Shown piece by piece: positions 43,259 through 52,001 of a stretch of DNA of 64,000 nucleotides. The notes under the pieces were generated by a model. That model was not told the DNA's origin. It saw nothing but the letters and a program-made list of their open reading frames with translations, and searched no databases. The first letter of the stretch is position 1, and every line of letters begins with the position of its first letter. A program made the translations under genes and the position numbers. The DNA comes from Ruminococcus_G sp050944435 (GTDB lineage Bacteria; Bacillota; Clostridia; Lachnospirales; Lachnospiraceae): NCBI GenBank assembly GCA_050944435.1, contig JBMNRB010000007.1, positions 1 through 64,000 of the forward strand, written 5' to 3'.

Positions 43259-43867
43259 TTACAAAAGTTTTTTCAGTGCAGCCTTCAGAATCTCTTCGGT
43301 ATCCATTTCTTCCGCCCCTTCCACCTGTTTCACGCTTCTTAACGCTTCCGTATTGGAATATCCCAGAGCAGTCAGCGCCTGAACCGCCTCCTGAACACCA
43401 GGACCGCCCTGGCCGTACGTCTCTTCCGCCCCACTGCTCTGACTTACCTTCTGTTCAAATACTTCCTCCAGATCAAGCTTGTCTTTCAATTCCAAAATCA
43501 GCTTCTGAGCCGTCTTTTTGCCGATTCCCGGCGCTTTGGCCAAAACCTTTATGTCTTCTGATAAAACGGCAAACTGTATCTCTTCCGAAGACAGCGCGGA
43601 CAAAATTCCCAGGGCCGCTTTTGGTCCTATACCGTTGACTCCTATCAGCAGACGGAACAATTCCAGATCTTTTTCTGCTAAGAACCCAAACAGCTGCACA
43701 GCGTCTTCTCTTACATGGTAATATGTATAAATCTTTGTTTCCATTCCCCCATGCAAATGTTCCAGCATGGAGACGGGCATATATACCTGATATCCGATTC
43801 CTCCGTTTTCCACAATGGCATAGTCTTTTCCGATTCCCGCTACCTTTCCTTTTATATACGCAATCAT
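43259..43867 (-). CDS. ruvA: Holliday junction branch migration protein RuvA
   Basis: 202 residues. N-terminal OB fold (MIAYIKGKVAGIGKDYAIVENGGIGYQVY), two helix-hairpin-helix motifs (LIGVNGIGPKAALGILS and LAKAPGIGKKTAQKLILELK) and a C-terminal RuvB-binding domain. It binds the four-way junction as a tetramer. Its ATG overlaps the stop of the Gx transporter gene by four bases. Confidence 0.98.
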   Translation of the reverse strand: MIAYIKGKVAGIGKDYAIVENGGIGYQVYMPVSMLEHLHGGMETKIYTYYHVREDAVQLFGFLAEKDLELFRLLIGVNGIGPKAALGILSALSSEEIQFAVLSEDIKVLAKAPGIGKKTAQKLILELKDKLDLEEVFEQKVSQSSGAEETYGQGGPGVQEAVQALTALGYSNTEALRSVKQVEGAEEMDTEEILKAALKKLL

Positions 43868-44376
43868 CTTTTTTTCCCCTTTTCCTTCAAAAGCAGCGGT
43901 CCAATTCTTCTGATCATTTCTCTGCTGACAATTCCAATCAAAATCCCCGTGACAACACCGGAAACCATAAGCACCGGCAGATAATAGATCAGATAAAAAC
44001 TGCTCACCAAAAACACTGCCACAACCATCTGAGCCATATTGTGAGCCACACCGCCGGCCAGACTGACGCCGATCACACTCATTCCCTTCACTTTTCTGAC
44101 AAGTCCCATAACCGCCAGACTGAAAAGAGCTCCTGCCAGACTGAAAAGAATGCTGAACAGATTTCCGAACAGGAATCCGATCACCACAATGCGGATCACG
44201 GATACCAGCAGCGCTTCTTTCATTCCATACAGATAAAGCATAAAGACAATCACCAGATTGGAAAGTCCCAGTTTAATCCCATATACTCCCGGAAACAGCG
44301 GAATCAGCGACTCCACATATCCCAGCAGAATTGCCAGTGCTGCGCACAGGCCCAGTACGGCCGTCTTACGATTCAT
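43864..44376 (-). CDS. Gx transporter family membrane protein (heptaprenyl diphosphate synthase component I-like)
   Basis: About 170 residues with five to six membrane helices; ECF S-component-like pattern. Segments: GLCAALAILLGYVESLIP, GIKLGLSNLVIVFMLYLYG and SLAGGVAHNMAQ. The family is named after heptaprenyl diphosphate synthase component I, a label that rests on little evidence, and it is often beside Rnf, NusG-domain and apbE genes, suggesting transport of a small ligand linked to redox cofactors. The ATG at 44376 is chosen because the upstream ATG lies inside the previous gene. Confidence 0.85.
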   Translation of the reverse strand: MNRKTAVLGLCAALAILLGYVESLIPLFPGVYGIKLGLSNLVIVFMLYLYGMKEALLVSVIRIVVIGFLFGNLFSILFSLAGALFSLAVMGLVRKVKGMSVIGVSLAGGVAHNMAQMVVAVFLVSSFYLIYYLPVLMVSGVVTGILIGIVSREMIRRIGPLLLKEKGKKR

Positions 44377-44389
44377 ATCCTTTTCCCTT

Positions 44390-44746
44390 TCAGGATGCCA
44401 CTGCATCCGGTGCCGAAGATTCCTCTGCCGTCACTTCCAGGATTACCCGGTTGGGCAGACAGACAATTGTGCCCCCTTCCCTGGTGATGGCTGCGGAATC
44501 CATACACAAATGATCCGGACAGTCTGCCTCAGTCATTCTGACAGCGCCGTCTTTTATCTCACACACGTTGGTATCGCCTATCCGGATAGTCTGATCCTCA
44601 CTCAGGGAATACTCTCCGTAAAGCTGATTATTCACGGTAATCCGCACGATGTCGCCGGAGGGACGGCCAAGCAGCGTCAGAATCCCCCATAACAGCAGTG
44701 CAGCCAAAAGAATTACGGCTGCAAGTATGATTTCTTTTTTCTTCAT
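44390..44746 (-). CDS. NusG domain II-containing membrane-anchored protein
   Basis: 118 residues: an N-terminal membrane helix (about 6-25), then a small extracytoplasmic domain with a VRITVNNQLYGEYSLSEDQ start and CPDHLCMDSAAITREGGTIVCLPNRVILEV, the NusG domain II signature with a conserved Cys pair. Such proteins regularly accompany Rnf, apbE and Gx transporter genes in Clostridia. Not a transcription factor in spite of the name; precise function unknown. Confidence 0.88.
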   Translation of the reverse strand: MKKKEIILAAVILLAALLLWGILTLLGRPSGDIVRITVNNQLYGEYSLSEDQTIRIGDTNVCEIKDGAVRMTEADCPDHLCMDSAAITREGGTIVCLPNRVILEVTAEESSAPDAVAS

Positions 44747-44754
44747 CTCTTACC

Positions 44755-45726
44755 CTATTCGCCGGCCAGCTGACCGTCTTCCAGTACAAATAACGCTTCT
44801 ATTCCCTCCATGCTGTCTGTCAGTTCTCTGGCTTTTTCATAACCCAAAAGCATGCACACTGTGGAAAGTCCGTCTCCCTCCAAGGAAGAATCGGAAAGAA
44901 TCGTCGTCTGCCACAGATCGCTGTCTGCCGGATAACCGGTAGAAGCGTCAAGAATATGATAATACAGAACTCCGTCCTGCTCAAAATACCGTTCATACAC
45001 ACCGGAGGACACCACGGAACAATCTTCTGCCTCCACTGTGGTAATTACTTCATTCCTTTGTGCAAAGGGTTTCTGTATTCCCACGGACCAGGCCGTACCG
45101 TCAGGTTTGTTTCCCAGCGTCATCACATTTCCGCCCAGATTGATCATGGCGCTCTGGATACCGTACTCCTCCAAACATTCCTTCAGTTTGTCCGCCGCGT
45201 ACCCCTTTACCAGCGCTCCCAGATCCAGCATGGTTTCACTGCTGTCAAAGACCAGGGTATTGCCTTCCACATGCACCTTCGACCCGTCCACCTTTTCTGC
45301 TGCTTTTTTTATCAGTTCTTCATCAGGCACCTGGGGATCGTCGCTTTTAAAATCCCAAAGAGAGGTAACCGGCGCAATGGTAATATCAAATCTGCCCTCC
45401 GACAGTTGATAAAATTTCAGTCCTTCCTGTACCACGTAGGCCAGGTCCTCCGACACCTGCACACGATTCTTCGTCCTGTGATTTACCTGATACAGTTCAC
45501 TGTCCTCACGGGTTCTGCTGAAGGTATGCTCTATCTCATCGCACAGTTCAAAGCAGCGGCTGACCGCCTCTTCTTTTTTTTCTCCGTATGCCATAATCTG
45601 TATAACTGTATCAAAATAAAATCCTTCTTTTGTAAAGGCTTCTTCCGCCTCCTTGCTGCGGCATCCTGACAATGCCAGAATAAACACAGTCAGGACCGCA
45701 GCAGCTTTTTTCCATCTACTGAACAT
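44755..45726 (-). CDS. apbE: FAD:protein FMN transferase (lipoprotein)
   Basis: 323 residues. A lipoprotein signal peptide, LTVFILALSGC, places Cys22 as the lipid attachment site outside the membrane. The ApbE fold follows, with LGALVKGYAADKLKE (about 188-202) and a metal-binding end DASTGYPAD. It attaches FMN to Thr in SGAT-type motifs; RnfG and RnfD in the same operon carry those motifs. Overlaps the 3' end of rnfB by 11 bases. Confidence 0.94.
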   Translation of the reverse strand: MFSRWKKAAAVLTVFILALSGCRSKEAEEAFTKEGFYFDTVIQIMAYGEKKEEAVSRCFELCDEIEHTFSRTREDSELYQVNHRTKNRVQVSEDLAYVVQEGLKFYQLSEGRFDITIAPVTSLWDFKSDDPQVPDEELIKKAAEKVDGSKVHVEGNTLVFDSSETMLDLGALVKGYAADKLKECLEEYGIQSAMINLGGNVMTLGNKPDGTAWSVGIQKPFAQRNEVITTVEAEDCSVVSSGVYERYFEQDGVLYYHILDASTGYPADSDLWQTTILSDSSLEGDGLSTVCMLLGYEKARELTDSMEGIEALFVLEDGQLAGE

Positions 45727-46510
45727 TTACGATACAATGCCGCGGACAGTTCTCCACGCACTGACCGCAGTTGGTGCATTTGTCAAAATCAATGCGGACA
45801 ATATTTCCGCTCAGTTCCATTGCCTGTTCCGGACAGTTTTTCACACACTTCATGCAGCTGATACATCCGGCGTCACATTCCGTCATTACCACCTTTCCCT
45901 TGTCAGAACATTTACATTTCACCAGACTCTTCTGATCATAGGGAACCAGATCAATCAGATGCTGAGGACAGGCCGCCACACATTTACCGCAGGCTTTACA
46001 CTTTTCCCGGTCCACCACAGCAAGTCCGTCTACAATGGATATTGCATCAAAGGGACAGGCTTTTACACAGGTGCCGAATCCAAGGCAGCCTTCATTACAT
46101 ATTTTGGCTCCTCCGTTGGGCACATAGATCATCATGGCGCAGTCTTCTACGCCGTAATATTCATAGTCTTTTTTTGCTTTGGAACAGCTTCCGCCGCAGC
46201 GCACAAAGGCCACTTTCCGGGCAGAAGCTTCCACTTTCTGACCCATAATCTCTCCGATAACCGCCGCTACATCCGGTCCTCCTACCGGACAGCCGTCCAC
46301 CGGCGCATCTCCTTTGGCAATGGCAGCCGCCAGACCGTCGCATCCGGGATATCCGCAGCCGCCGCAGTTATTTCCCGGAAGGGCCTCTCTTACCGCTGCT
46401 TCTCTCTCATCCGTCTCAACTGCAAATTTTTTGCCTGCCAGCCCCAGCAAAAGGCCGATAACCAGACCGATTCCGCCGATGATAACCGCTGATATAATAA
46501 TTATTTCCAT
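45716..46510 (-). CDS. rnfB: Rnf complex subunit B (iron-sulfur ferredoxin subunit)
   Basis: 264 residues. An N-terminal membrane helix, then a GNNCGGCGYPGCDGL four-Cys motif (a [4Fe-4S] cluster) and further ferredoxin-type clusters: CNEGCLGFGTCVKACPF, CKACGKCVAACPQ, CDAGCISCMKCVKNCP and CTNCGQCVENCP. This is the longer clostridial type. It takes electrons from reduced ferredoxin. Last Rnf subunit in the operon, before apbE. Confidence 0.97.
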   Translation of the reverse strand: MEIIIISAVIIGGIGLVIGLLLGLAGKKFAVETDEREAAVREALPGNNCGGCGYPGCDGLAAAIAKGDAPVDGCPVGGPDVAAVIGEIMGQKVEASARKVAFVRCGGSCSKAKKDYEYYGVEDCAMMIYVPNGGAKICNEGCLGFGTCVKACPFDAISIVDGLAVVDREKCKACGKCVAACPQHLIDLVPYDQKSLVKCKCSDKGKVVMTECDAGCISCMKCVKNCPEQAMELSGNIVRIDFDKCTNCGQCVENCPRHCIVNVQ

Positions 46511-46525
46511 ATCACCTGCTCCTCC

Positions 46526-47101
46526 CTACACCAGTCCGGAAAATCCAAAAAATGCAATCGACATCAATCCTGCGGTCAAAAGGACGATGGGCATTCCCTG
46601 AAACGCTTCCGGGATATCATTATACTCGATTTTTTCACGAAGACCTGCCATCAAAACAATGGATATCGTAAAGCCAAGGGCCGTAGAAAATCCGCAGACA
46701 ACGCCTTCCAGAATATTATACCCGTTCTGTACATTAGTAAGGGCCACGCCCAGAACGGCGCAGTTGGTGGTAATCAGAGGAAGATACACTCCCAGACTGC
46801 GGTACAGCGCAGGCATGGATTTTTTCAGAACCATCTCCACCAGCTGTACAAGGGCAGCAATGACCAGAATAAACGCGATTGTCCGCAGGTAGGTCATATT
46901 CAGAGGAGTAAGTACAAACTGATAAATTAATCCGGTACAGAAGGAAGAAATCGTAATAACGAAAATAACCGCCGCACCCATACCGGCTGCCGTATCGATT
47001 TTTTTGGATACTCCCAGGAAGGGACATAATCCCAGAAACTGACTCAATACGACATTATTCACCATGGCAGCTCCGATTGCAATGATCAATAACTCTCTCA
47101 T
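46526..47101 (-). CDS. rnfA: Rnf complex subunit A
   Basis: 191 residues, six membrane helices. Pattern VNNVVLSQFLGLCPFLGVSKK near the N-terminus and TNCAVLGVAL in the centre are typical of RnfA/NqrE. With RnfE it holds a membrane iron-sulfur cluster and forms the ion path. The ATG overlaps the rnfE stop by four bases; 15 bases to rnfB. Confidence 0.97.
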   Translation of the reverse strand: MRELLIIAIGAAMVNNVVLSQFLGLCPFLGVSKKIDTAAGMGAAVIFVITISSFCTGLIYQFVLTPLNMTYLRTIAFILVIAALVQLVEMVLKKSMPALYRSLGVYLPLITTNCAVLGVALTNVQNGYNILEGVVCGFSTALGFTISIVLMAGLREKIEYNDIPEAFQGMPIVLLTAGLMSIAFFGFSGLV

Positions 47102-47826
47102 TTCCCGCTACCTCCTTTTTCTTCCTGAGTGCCTGCCGCCGTCTTGCCGGCGCACAGAGTATTGGCACAGTTGAGACAGCTGCTTCTGGAACATGCCGTA
47201 GTTCCGTCTTCGTTTACACGGGCGCTGCCGATTTTAAATTTATTCTGGAAGGCAATCAGCATAGCCAGTACGAAAAAGGCTCCCGGTGCCAGAATAAAAA
47301 TTGTGATCGGTTCATAGGCATCCGGCATAACCTGAATTCCAAAGATCTGTCCGGCTCCCAGTATTTCCCTAAAAAGGCCGATAAGCGTCAGTGCGATGGT
47401 AAAACCAAGCCCCATGCCGATTCCGTCAAAAATAGACGCCACCACTTTGTTTTTGGATGCATAGGCTTCCGCACGGCCAAGAATAATACAGTTTACCACG
47501 ATCAGCGGAATATAAATCCCCAGCGCGTCATACAGACTGGGAAGAAAACCTTCCAGCAGAAGTTCTACGATTGTCACGAAAGAAGCCACTACCACTATGT
47601 AGGCCGGCATACGCACTCCATCAGGAATTGCTTTACGCAGAATTGAGATCATCATATTGGACATGGCAAGAATCACCATGGTGGTAAGCCCCATACCCAG
47701 ACCGTTCATCGCCGATGTGGTAACGGCCAGCGTGGGACACATACCCAATATCAACACAAAAGTAGGATTTTCCTTAATAATACCATTATACAGACGTTCC
47801 ACAGGAGTATTCGCTTTCATACTCAA
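47098..47826 (-). CDS. rnfE: Rnf complex subunit E
   Basis: 242 residues, six membrane helices, homologous to RnfA. Segments LILGMCPTLAVTTSAMNGLGMG and IVVNCIILGRAEAYASKN are characteristic. Unusual is a cytoplasmic C-terminus with four Cys (CSRSSCLNCANTLCAG), which could bind metal; shorter relatives lack it. It overlaps rnfG and rnfA by four bases each. Confidence 0.95.
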   Translation of the reverse strand: MSMKANTPVERLYNGIIKENPTFVLILGMCPTLAVTTSAMNGLGMGLTTMVILAMSNMMISILRKAIPDGVRMPAYIVVVASFVTIVELLLEGFLPSLYDALGIYIPLIVVNCIILGRAEAYASKNKVVASIFDGIGMGLGFTIALTLIGLFREILGAGQIFGIQVMPDAYEPITIFILAPGAFFVLAMLIAFQNKFKIGSARVNEDGTTACSRSSCLNCANTLCAGKTAAGTQEEKGGSGK

Positions 47827-48425
47827 TTGCCTCCTTTCAGATACTGGAATGTGAGCAGCCCGGCGTTGACACCATTGGTAACCGCGTTGGTGGTAATGGT
47901 CGCTCCGCTGATGGCATCGATTTCATTGTCGGCAGAGGCTCCGGATTTTGTATAGGTAAACTGCTCCACATTTTTATCCGCAAACTGGCTTTTAAACTCA
48001 TCAGTATCGGCTTTCATTCCAAGACCGGCCGTTTCACTGATGCTCAGAATAGAAATTCCGTTCACCGTTCCGTCCAACTGGACTCCCATGGAGAGCTGGA
48101 TATCGCCGCCGTATCCTTCACTGTCCGTCACTGTAATTACATAGCCCAGAAGCTCACCTTTTTCATCCTGTGCTTCCCTCACGGCGTCTACTGTCACGGC
48201 TGAAAGACCATTTTCCGCCAGATTTGCTGCGATCTGCTCTGAATCCACATCTGCATCTGGAAATTCAGAAGCATCTTCAAAGACTTCCTGACAGGCTTTT
48301 GCATTGGCCAGCTCTTCCTGATGAGCGATGGGTTCCAATGTAACCTTGTATACCAGTCCCAGCAGGAACCCTGCAACCACGGTAATAGCCAGAAGCGCAG
48401 CCGTATCTTTGATAATCTTACCCAT
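47823..48425 (-). CDS. rnfG: Rnf complex subunit G (FMN-binding)
   Basis: 200 residues: one N-terminal membrane helix (10-28) and an extracytoplasmic FMN-binding domain. The flavinylation motif SGAT is at residues 173-176, so Thr176 should carry covalent FMN, added by ApbE encoded downstream. Overlaps rnfE by four bases and rnfD by eight. Confidence 0.96.
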   Translation of the reverse strand: MGKIIKDTAALLAITVVAGFLLGLVYKVTLEPIAHQEELANAKACQEVFEDASEFPDADVDSEQIAANLAENGLSAVTVDAVREAQDEKGELLGYVITVTDSEGYGGDIQLSMGVQLDGTVNGISILSISETAGLGMKADTDEFKSQFADKNVEQFTYTKSGASADNEIDAISGATITTNAVTNGVNAGLLTFQYLKGGN

Positions 48426-49383
48426 TCTGCTTACCTCCTTTACCGAACGCCACCGGCATTGTCAGCCGCTCAATCAACGGCACCAGAAGATTGCCGAAGA
48501 TAATCGCATAGGAAACTCCCTCTGCTGAACCGCCAAAAAGCCGGAAGAGTCCTGTCAGAATGCCGAGAATTATGCCGTAAACAATCTGTCCCTTTTTGGT
48601 GATGGGAGAGGTAACATAATCCGTGGCCATAAACCAGGCGCCCAGCATCAAGCCTCCGCCGAAAAGATGTCCAAGAATGTAATTGGCATCCAGACCGTGA
48701 CCGCCGAAAATAATAATGAAAATCAAGAAGCTGCCCAAATAAGTAAGGGGAATCCGAAGATCAATGATTTTCAGACAAAGCAGAAAGATTGCTCCGATTA
48801 AAATGGCGATGACAGAGGTTTCACCTATGGTACCCTGTACATTTCCCACCAGGAGGCTGACCACGTCTACCGACTCCCCGCTTTTAAGCATTGCCAGAGG
48901 AGTGGCGCCGGAAACCGTATCCACTGCGATATTTCCAAACGCTCCTTTGGGCACGGAAAAATCAGTCATCTGTCCCGAAAAAGAAATCAGCAGAAAACAT
49001 CTGGCAGCCAGGGCCGGATTCATGAAATTCTGTCCCAGTCCTCCGAAAAGCTGTTTTACAATGATAATTGCAAAGACTCCGCCGATTACCGGCACGTACC
49101 AGGATACAGAGGCCGGCAGATTTAAAGCAAGGAGAAGTCCGGTAACTATGGCGCTGAAATCCCCCACGGTAACCGGCAGTTTCATCAGCCTTTCATATAT
49201 ATATTCCGTCAGTCCGCAGGTGGCAACACTGATGCAGATAATCATCAGCGCCCGCGGTCCAAAATTATACACACCGAAAATCGCCGCCGGAAGCAGCGCA
49301 ATAACCACCATCAGCATAATATAATCCGTTTTTACTTTGGAACGGATATGCGGCGATGATGATACGTGTATTAATTCACTCAT
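48418..49383 (-). CDS. rnfD: Rnf complex subunit D (FMN-binding membrane subunit)
   Basis: 321 residues with about ten membrane helices. An extracytoplasmic loop has the flavinylation motif SGAT at 158-161 (Thr161). Conserved segments GGLGQNFMNPALAARCF and MLGAWFMATDYVTSPI. Fifteen bases after rnfC. Confidence 0.96.
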   Translation of the reverse strand: MSELIHVSSSPHIRSKVKTDYIMLMVVIALLPAAIFGVYNFGPRALMIICISVATCGLTEYIYERLMKLPVTVGDFSAIVTGLLLALNLPASVSWYVPVIGGVFAIIIVKQLFGGLGQNFMNPALAARCFLLISFSGQMTDFSVPKGAFGNIAVDTVSGATPLAMLKSGESVDVVSLLVGNVQGTIGETSVIAILIGAIFLLCLKIIDLRIPLTYLGSFLIFIIIFGGHGLDANYILGHLFGGGLMLGAWFMATDYVTSPITKKGQIVYGIILGILTGLFRLFGGSAEGVSYAIIFGNLLVPLIERLTMPVAFGKGGKQNG

Positions 49384-49398
49384 ATTCTGTCTCCTCCT

Positions 49399-50718
49399 CT
49401 ATTTTTTCTTGCGGTTTGCAAGAATTTCTTTTCGCATGGATTTAATGGACTGTGCCAGCGGCCGCTTCGCAGGACAGACATAACTGCAGCATCCGCATTC
49501 ACAGCACTCCATTCCATTCATTTTTTCAAATTTCTCATAGTCGTGATGCTCTGCCACTTTCGCAAGCCTTGAAGGAACCAGGTGTTCCGGACAGTCGCTG
49601 ACGCACCGGCCGCAGTTAATGCAGGCAGTGGCAGGCATATCTGCCACATCGTCCTTGACCAGACACAGCAGAGAAGATGTGGTTTTCGTAACGGGAACAT
49701 TCAAGTCAAACATGGAAAATCCCATCATGGGCCCGCCGGAAATCAGCTTTTTCGGCTCACTCTTAAATCCGCCTGCCGCATCAATCAGCTCCTGATAATT
49801 AGTGCCGATGGGTACATAATAGTTCTGGGGATTGGCAACCGCATCGCCGGTAACCGTCACAATCCGGTGCATCAGCGGAGTTCCCAGCATGACCGCTTTA
49901 TAGATTGCCACCACAGTATCAATATTGTCCACAATACATCCTGCATCCGCCGGAAGCATGGATGAATTAATTTTTCTTTTTGTCACCGCGTAAATGAGCA
50001 TACGCTCTGCTCCTTGAGGATATTTAGTCTTCAAGGATTTTACTTCAATTCGCGGTTCATTTTTTACCATTTCTGATATTTTGGCTATACAGTCCGGTTT
50101 ATTATCTTCAATACAGATGCAGCCTTTGGCTTTGTCAAAAAGCCGCAGTATCACTTTCAGTCCACCCACCACTTTTTCCGGCTCTTCCATCATTCTGCGA
50201 TAATCGCTGGTCAGATACGGTTCACATTCCGCTCCGTTTACCAATATGTACTCGATTTTATCCGGTTCCTTGGGCGACAGTTTTACATGGGTCGGAAACC
50301 CGGCTCCGCCCATTCCCACAACGCCGGCGTCAGTAATCCGCTTCAGTATCTCTTCTTTCGACAAATCCTCCAGTGAAGCAGCTCCCTGAAACTCTACCGT
50401 TTCATATTTCTCATCATTTTCAATGACAACGGCATCCACCACAGAACCCACGGTAGTAAGATGAGGCTCGATTCCTTTCACCGTGCCGGACACACTGGCA
50501 TAAATCGGCGCGGACACATAACCTCCTGCTTCCGCAATCATCTGCCCCATCAATACATGATCCCCCTTTTGAACCACAGGTTTCGCCGGCGCACCGATAT
50601 GCTGTGATAATGGATACACCAGATCACCTTTAGGATTCAACGGCACAATCGGTTTGTCTTTTGACAGATCTTTACCGTCATAGGGGTGTATGCCGCCCTT
50701 AAATGTTAAAATTCCCAT
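49399..50718 (-). CDS. rnfC: Rnf complex subunit C (NADH-binding, iron-sulfur)
   Basis: 439 residues, first gene of the Rnf operon. Contains a FMN/NADH-binding domain with GMGGAGFPTHVKL and a C-terminal ferredoxin domain with CINCGRCVSDCP and CCECGCCSYVCPAKRPL (two [4Fe-4S] clusters). It passes electrons to NAD+. The complex couples ferredoxin oxidation to export of sodium ions or protons. GGAGGG precedes the ATG. Confidence 0.97.
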   Translation of the reverse strand: MGILTFKGGIHPYDGKDLSKDKPIVPLNPKGDLVYPLSQHIGAPAKPVVQKGDHVLMGQMIAEAGGYVSAPIYASVSGTVKGIEPHLTTVGSVVDAVVIENDEKYETVEFQGAASLEDLSKEEILKRITDAGVVGMGGAGFPTHVKLSPKEPDKIEYILVNGAECEPYLTSDYRRMMEEPEKVVGGLKVILRLFDKAKGCICIEDNKPDCIAKISEMVKNEPRIEVKSLKTKYPQGAERMLIYAVTKRKINSSMLPADAGCIVDNIDTVVAIYKAVMLGTPLMHRIVTVTGDAVANPQNYYVPIGTNYQELIDAAGGFKSEPKKLISGGPMMGFSMFDLNVPVTKTTSSLLCLVKDDVADMPATACINCGRCVSDCPEHLVPSRLAKVAEHHDYEKFEKMNGMECCECGCCSYVCPAKRPLAQSIKSMRKEILANRKKK

Positions 50719-50879
50719 CCAGAACCCTCCTTAAACAAGATGTCTGCACAGACAAAACCGTACAGATACATAAACTTCATATTTCTTCTACTATAAACTA
50801 ATTTTATGCAAAAATCACTATTTTTTTCCCAAAAACAAGTATATAATGAAGTGCAATGGAACAGAAAGGATGTCTTTTT
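50719..50879. promoter_or_regulatory. Divergent promoter region between rnfC and yprB-like gene
   Basis: For the plus-strand gene a perfect TATAAT lies at about 50842-50847, with a poor -35. For rnf, TATAGT on the minus strand near 50792 with GTGATT 17 bases upstream is possible. A short hairpin, GTCTG-TG-CAGAC, lies in the rnf leader. Neither promoter is certain. Confidence 0.4.
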
Positions 50880-51950
50880 ATGAAAATATATCATTCATCT
50901 CTGCCTTTGCTCCCGGATCTCAATGAATTTTTTCCGGAGATTTCACCGAACCCTTGCTTTTTTGATATTGAAACAACCGGCCTTTCCTGGCGAAACAGCC
51001 ACTTATGTCTTTTAGGAATTGTTTCCCTGGAATCTGACTCCTGGCAGATCACTCAGATTTTCCTGGAATCTCCCCTGGAGGAAAAACAGGCGCTGGAAAC
51101 CTTTCTTTCGCAACTGTCCGCGGGATCACTGCTGATCCATTATAACGGCAGTACTTTCGATATTCCCTATCTGACTGGAAAATGCGGCATGTACGGAATC
51201 GATTTTTCCTTTCATGCCCGGAAAGAAATGGATCTTTACCGCAGACTGCGCCCTTTTCAGCATTTCCTTCCCTCTTCCTCTATGAAACAAAAAGATCTTG
51301 AGCTTCTTACTGGTTTTACCCGGTCAGATCGTATGGACAGCAGTCAAATTGCCCGTTTCTATAAAAAATATATTCTGACCCGGGACGAAAAAGCCAGAGA
51401 TCTCCTTTTGCTGCACAACTGCGATGATCTCAAGGGAATGATGGCCCTTTGGCCCCTTCTGTCCCTGGAACGGCTGTTCAGCCGTTCTTATCCTGTCCAT
51501 CTGGCAGAAGACAGGGAAAACAGCGTCACTTTTTCTCTCTCAGAAGGACTGGATCTTTCCTTTCCCATCGCTTTTTCTTCCGGGCCTTTTTCCATCTCCA
51601 ATACAAAAAATCAACTGCAGCTTTCGTCTGCTGCAGTACGAGAGACAATGAAATTATTTTTCCCCAACTACAGGGACTACTATTATCTTCCGGAAGAAGA
51701 TATGGCCATTCATAAAAGCGTAGGGCAGTTTGTGGATAAGAATCACCGCAGACAGGCAACCGCCGCCACCTGCTATCAGAGAAAGGAGGATATTTTCCTT
51801 CCTGCTCCTCCCGGATTTTCTGTTCTTCCTCTGTTTACCCGTTCTTATAGGGAAAAGGAAAAATTTTGTCTGAAAAAAGATGTTCTGCAGGATCCTTCTG
51901 CTGCCCGGCAATATGTATATTGCGTTCTGCAGCACCTGCTTCATGGATAA
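50880..51950 (+). CDS. Ribonuclease H-like 3'-5' exonuclease (YprB-like)
   Basis: 356 residues. DEDD-type exonuclease fold: CFFDIETTGLSW (exo I, Asp and Glu) at about 30-41, HYNGSTFDIPYL (exo II) around 97, and a C-terminal HNCDDLKGMMAL (exo III) near 190. The last 150 residues have no known domain. In Bacillus YprB is related and is next to helicase genes; here it is alone. The frame begins eight codons earlier, but AAAGGA before the ATG at 50880 decides the start. The product probably acts on DNA or RNA. Confidence 0.85.
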   Translation: MKIYHSSLPLLPDLNEFFPEISPNPCFFDIETTGLSWRNSHLCLLGIVSLESDSWQITQIFLESPLEEKQALETFLSQLSAGSLLIHYNGSTFDIPYLTGKCGMYGIDFSFHARKEMDLYRRLRPFQHFLPSSSMKQKDLELLTGFTRSDRMDSSQIARFYKKYILTRDEKARDLLLLHNCDDLKGMMALWPLLSLERLFSRSYPVHLAEDRENSVTFSLSEGLDLSFPIAFSSGPFSISNTKNQLQLSSAAVRETMKLFFPNYRDYYYLPEEDMAIHKSVGQFVDKNHRRQATAATCYQRKEDIFLPAPPGFSVLPLFTRSYREKEKFCLKKDVLQDPSAARQYVYCVLQHLLHG

Positions 51951-51958
51951 AGCAGCAG

Positions 51959-51991
51959 TAAAAAGGGGCGGCTGTCTGCAACGCCGCCCTC
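51959..51991 (-). terminator. Terminator of the S1-protein operon
   Basis: Minus strand GGGCGGC with GCCGCCC (51983-51989 and 51966-51972), followed by CCTTTTTA. It sits between the convergent S1 and yprB-like genes and may serve both. Confidence 0.8.
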
Positions 51992-52001
51992 TTCTCTATC
52001 T

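Noticed and set aside
44390..44746. NusG transcription factor
   Set aside because: The domain II-only protein has an N-terminal membrane helix and no NGN domain, so it is not NusG.
50719..50855. Riboswitch ahead of rnfC
   Set aside because: Only a 5-bp stem is seen; no match to known riboswitch cores.
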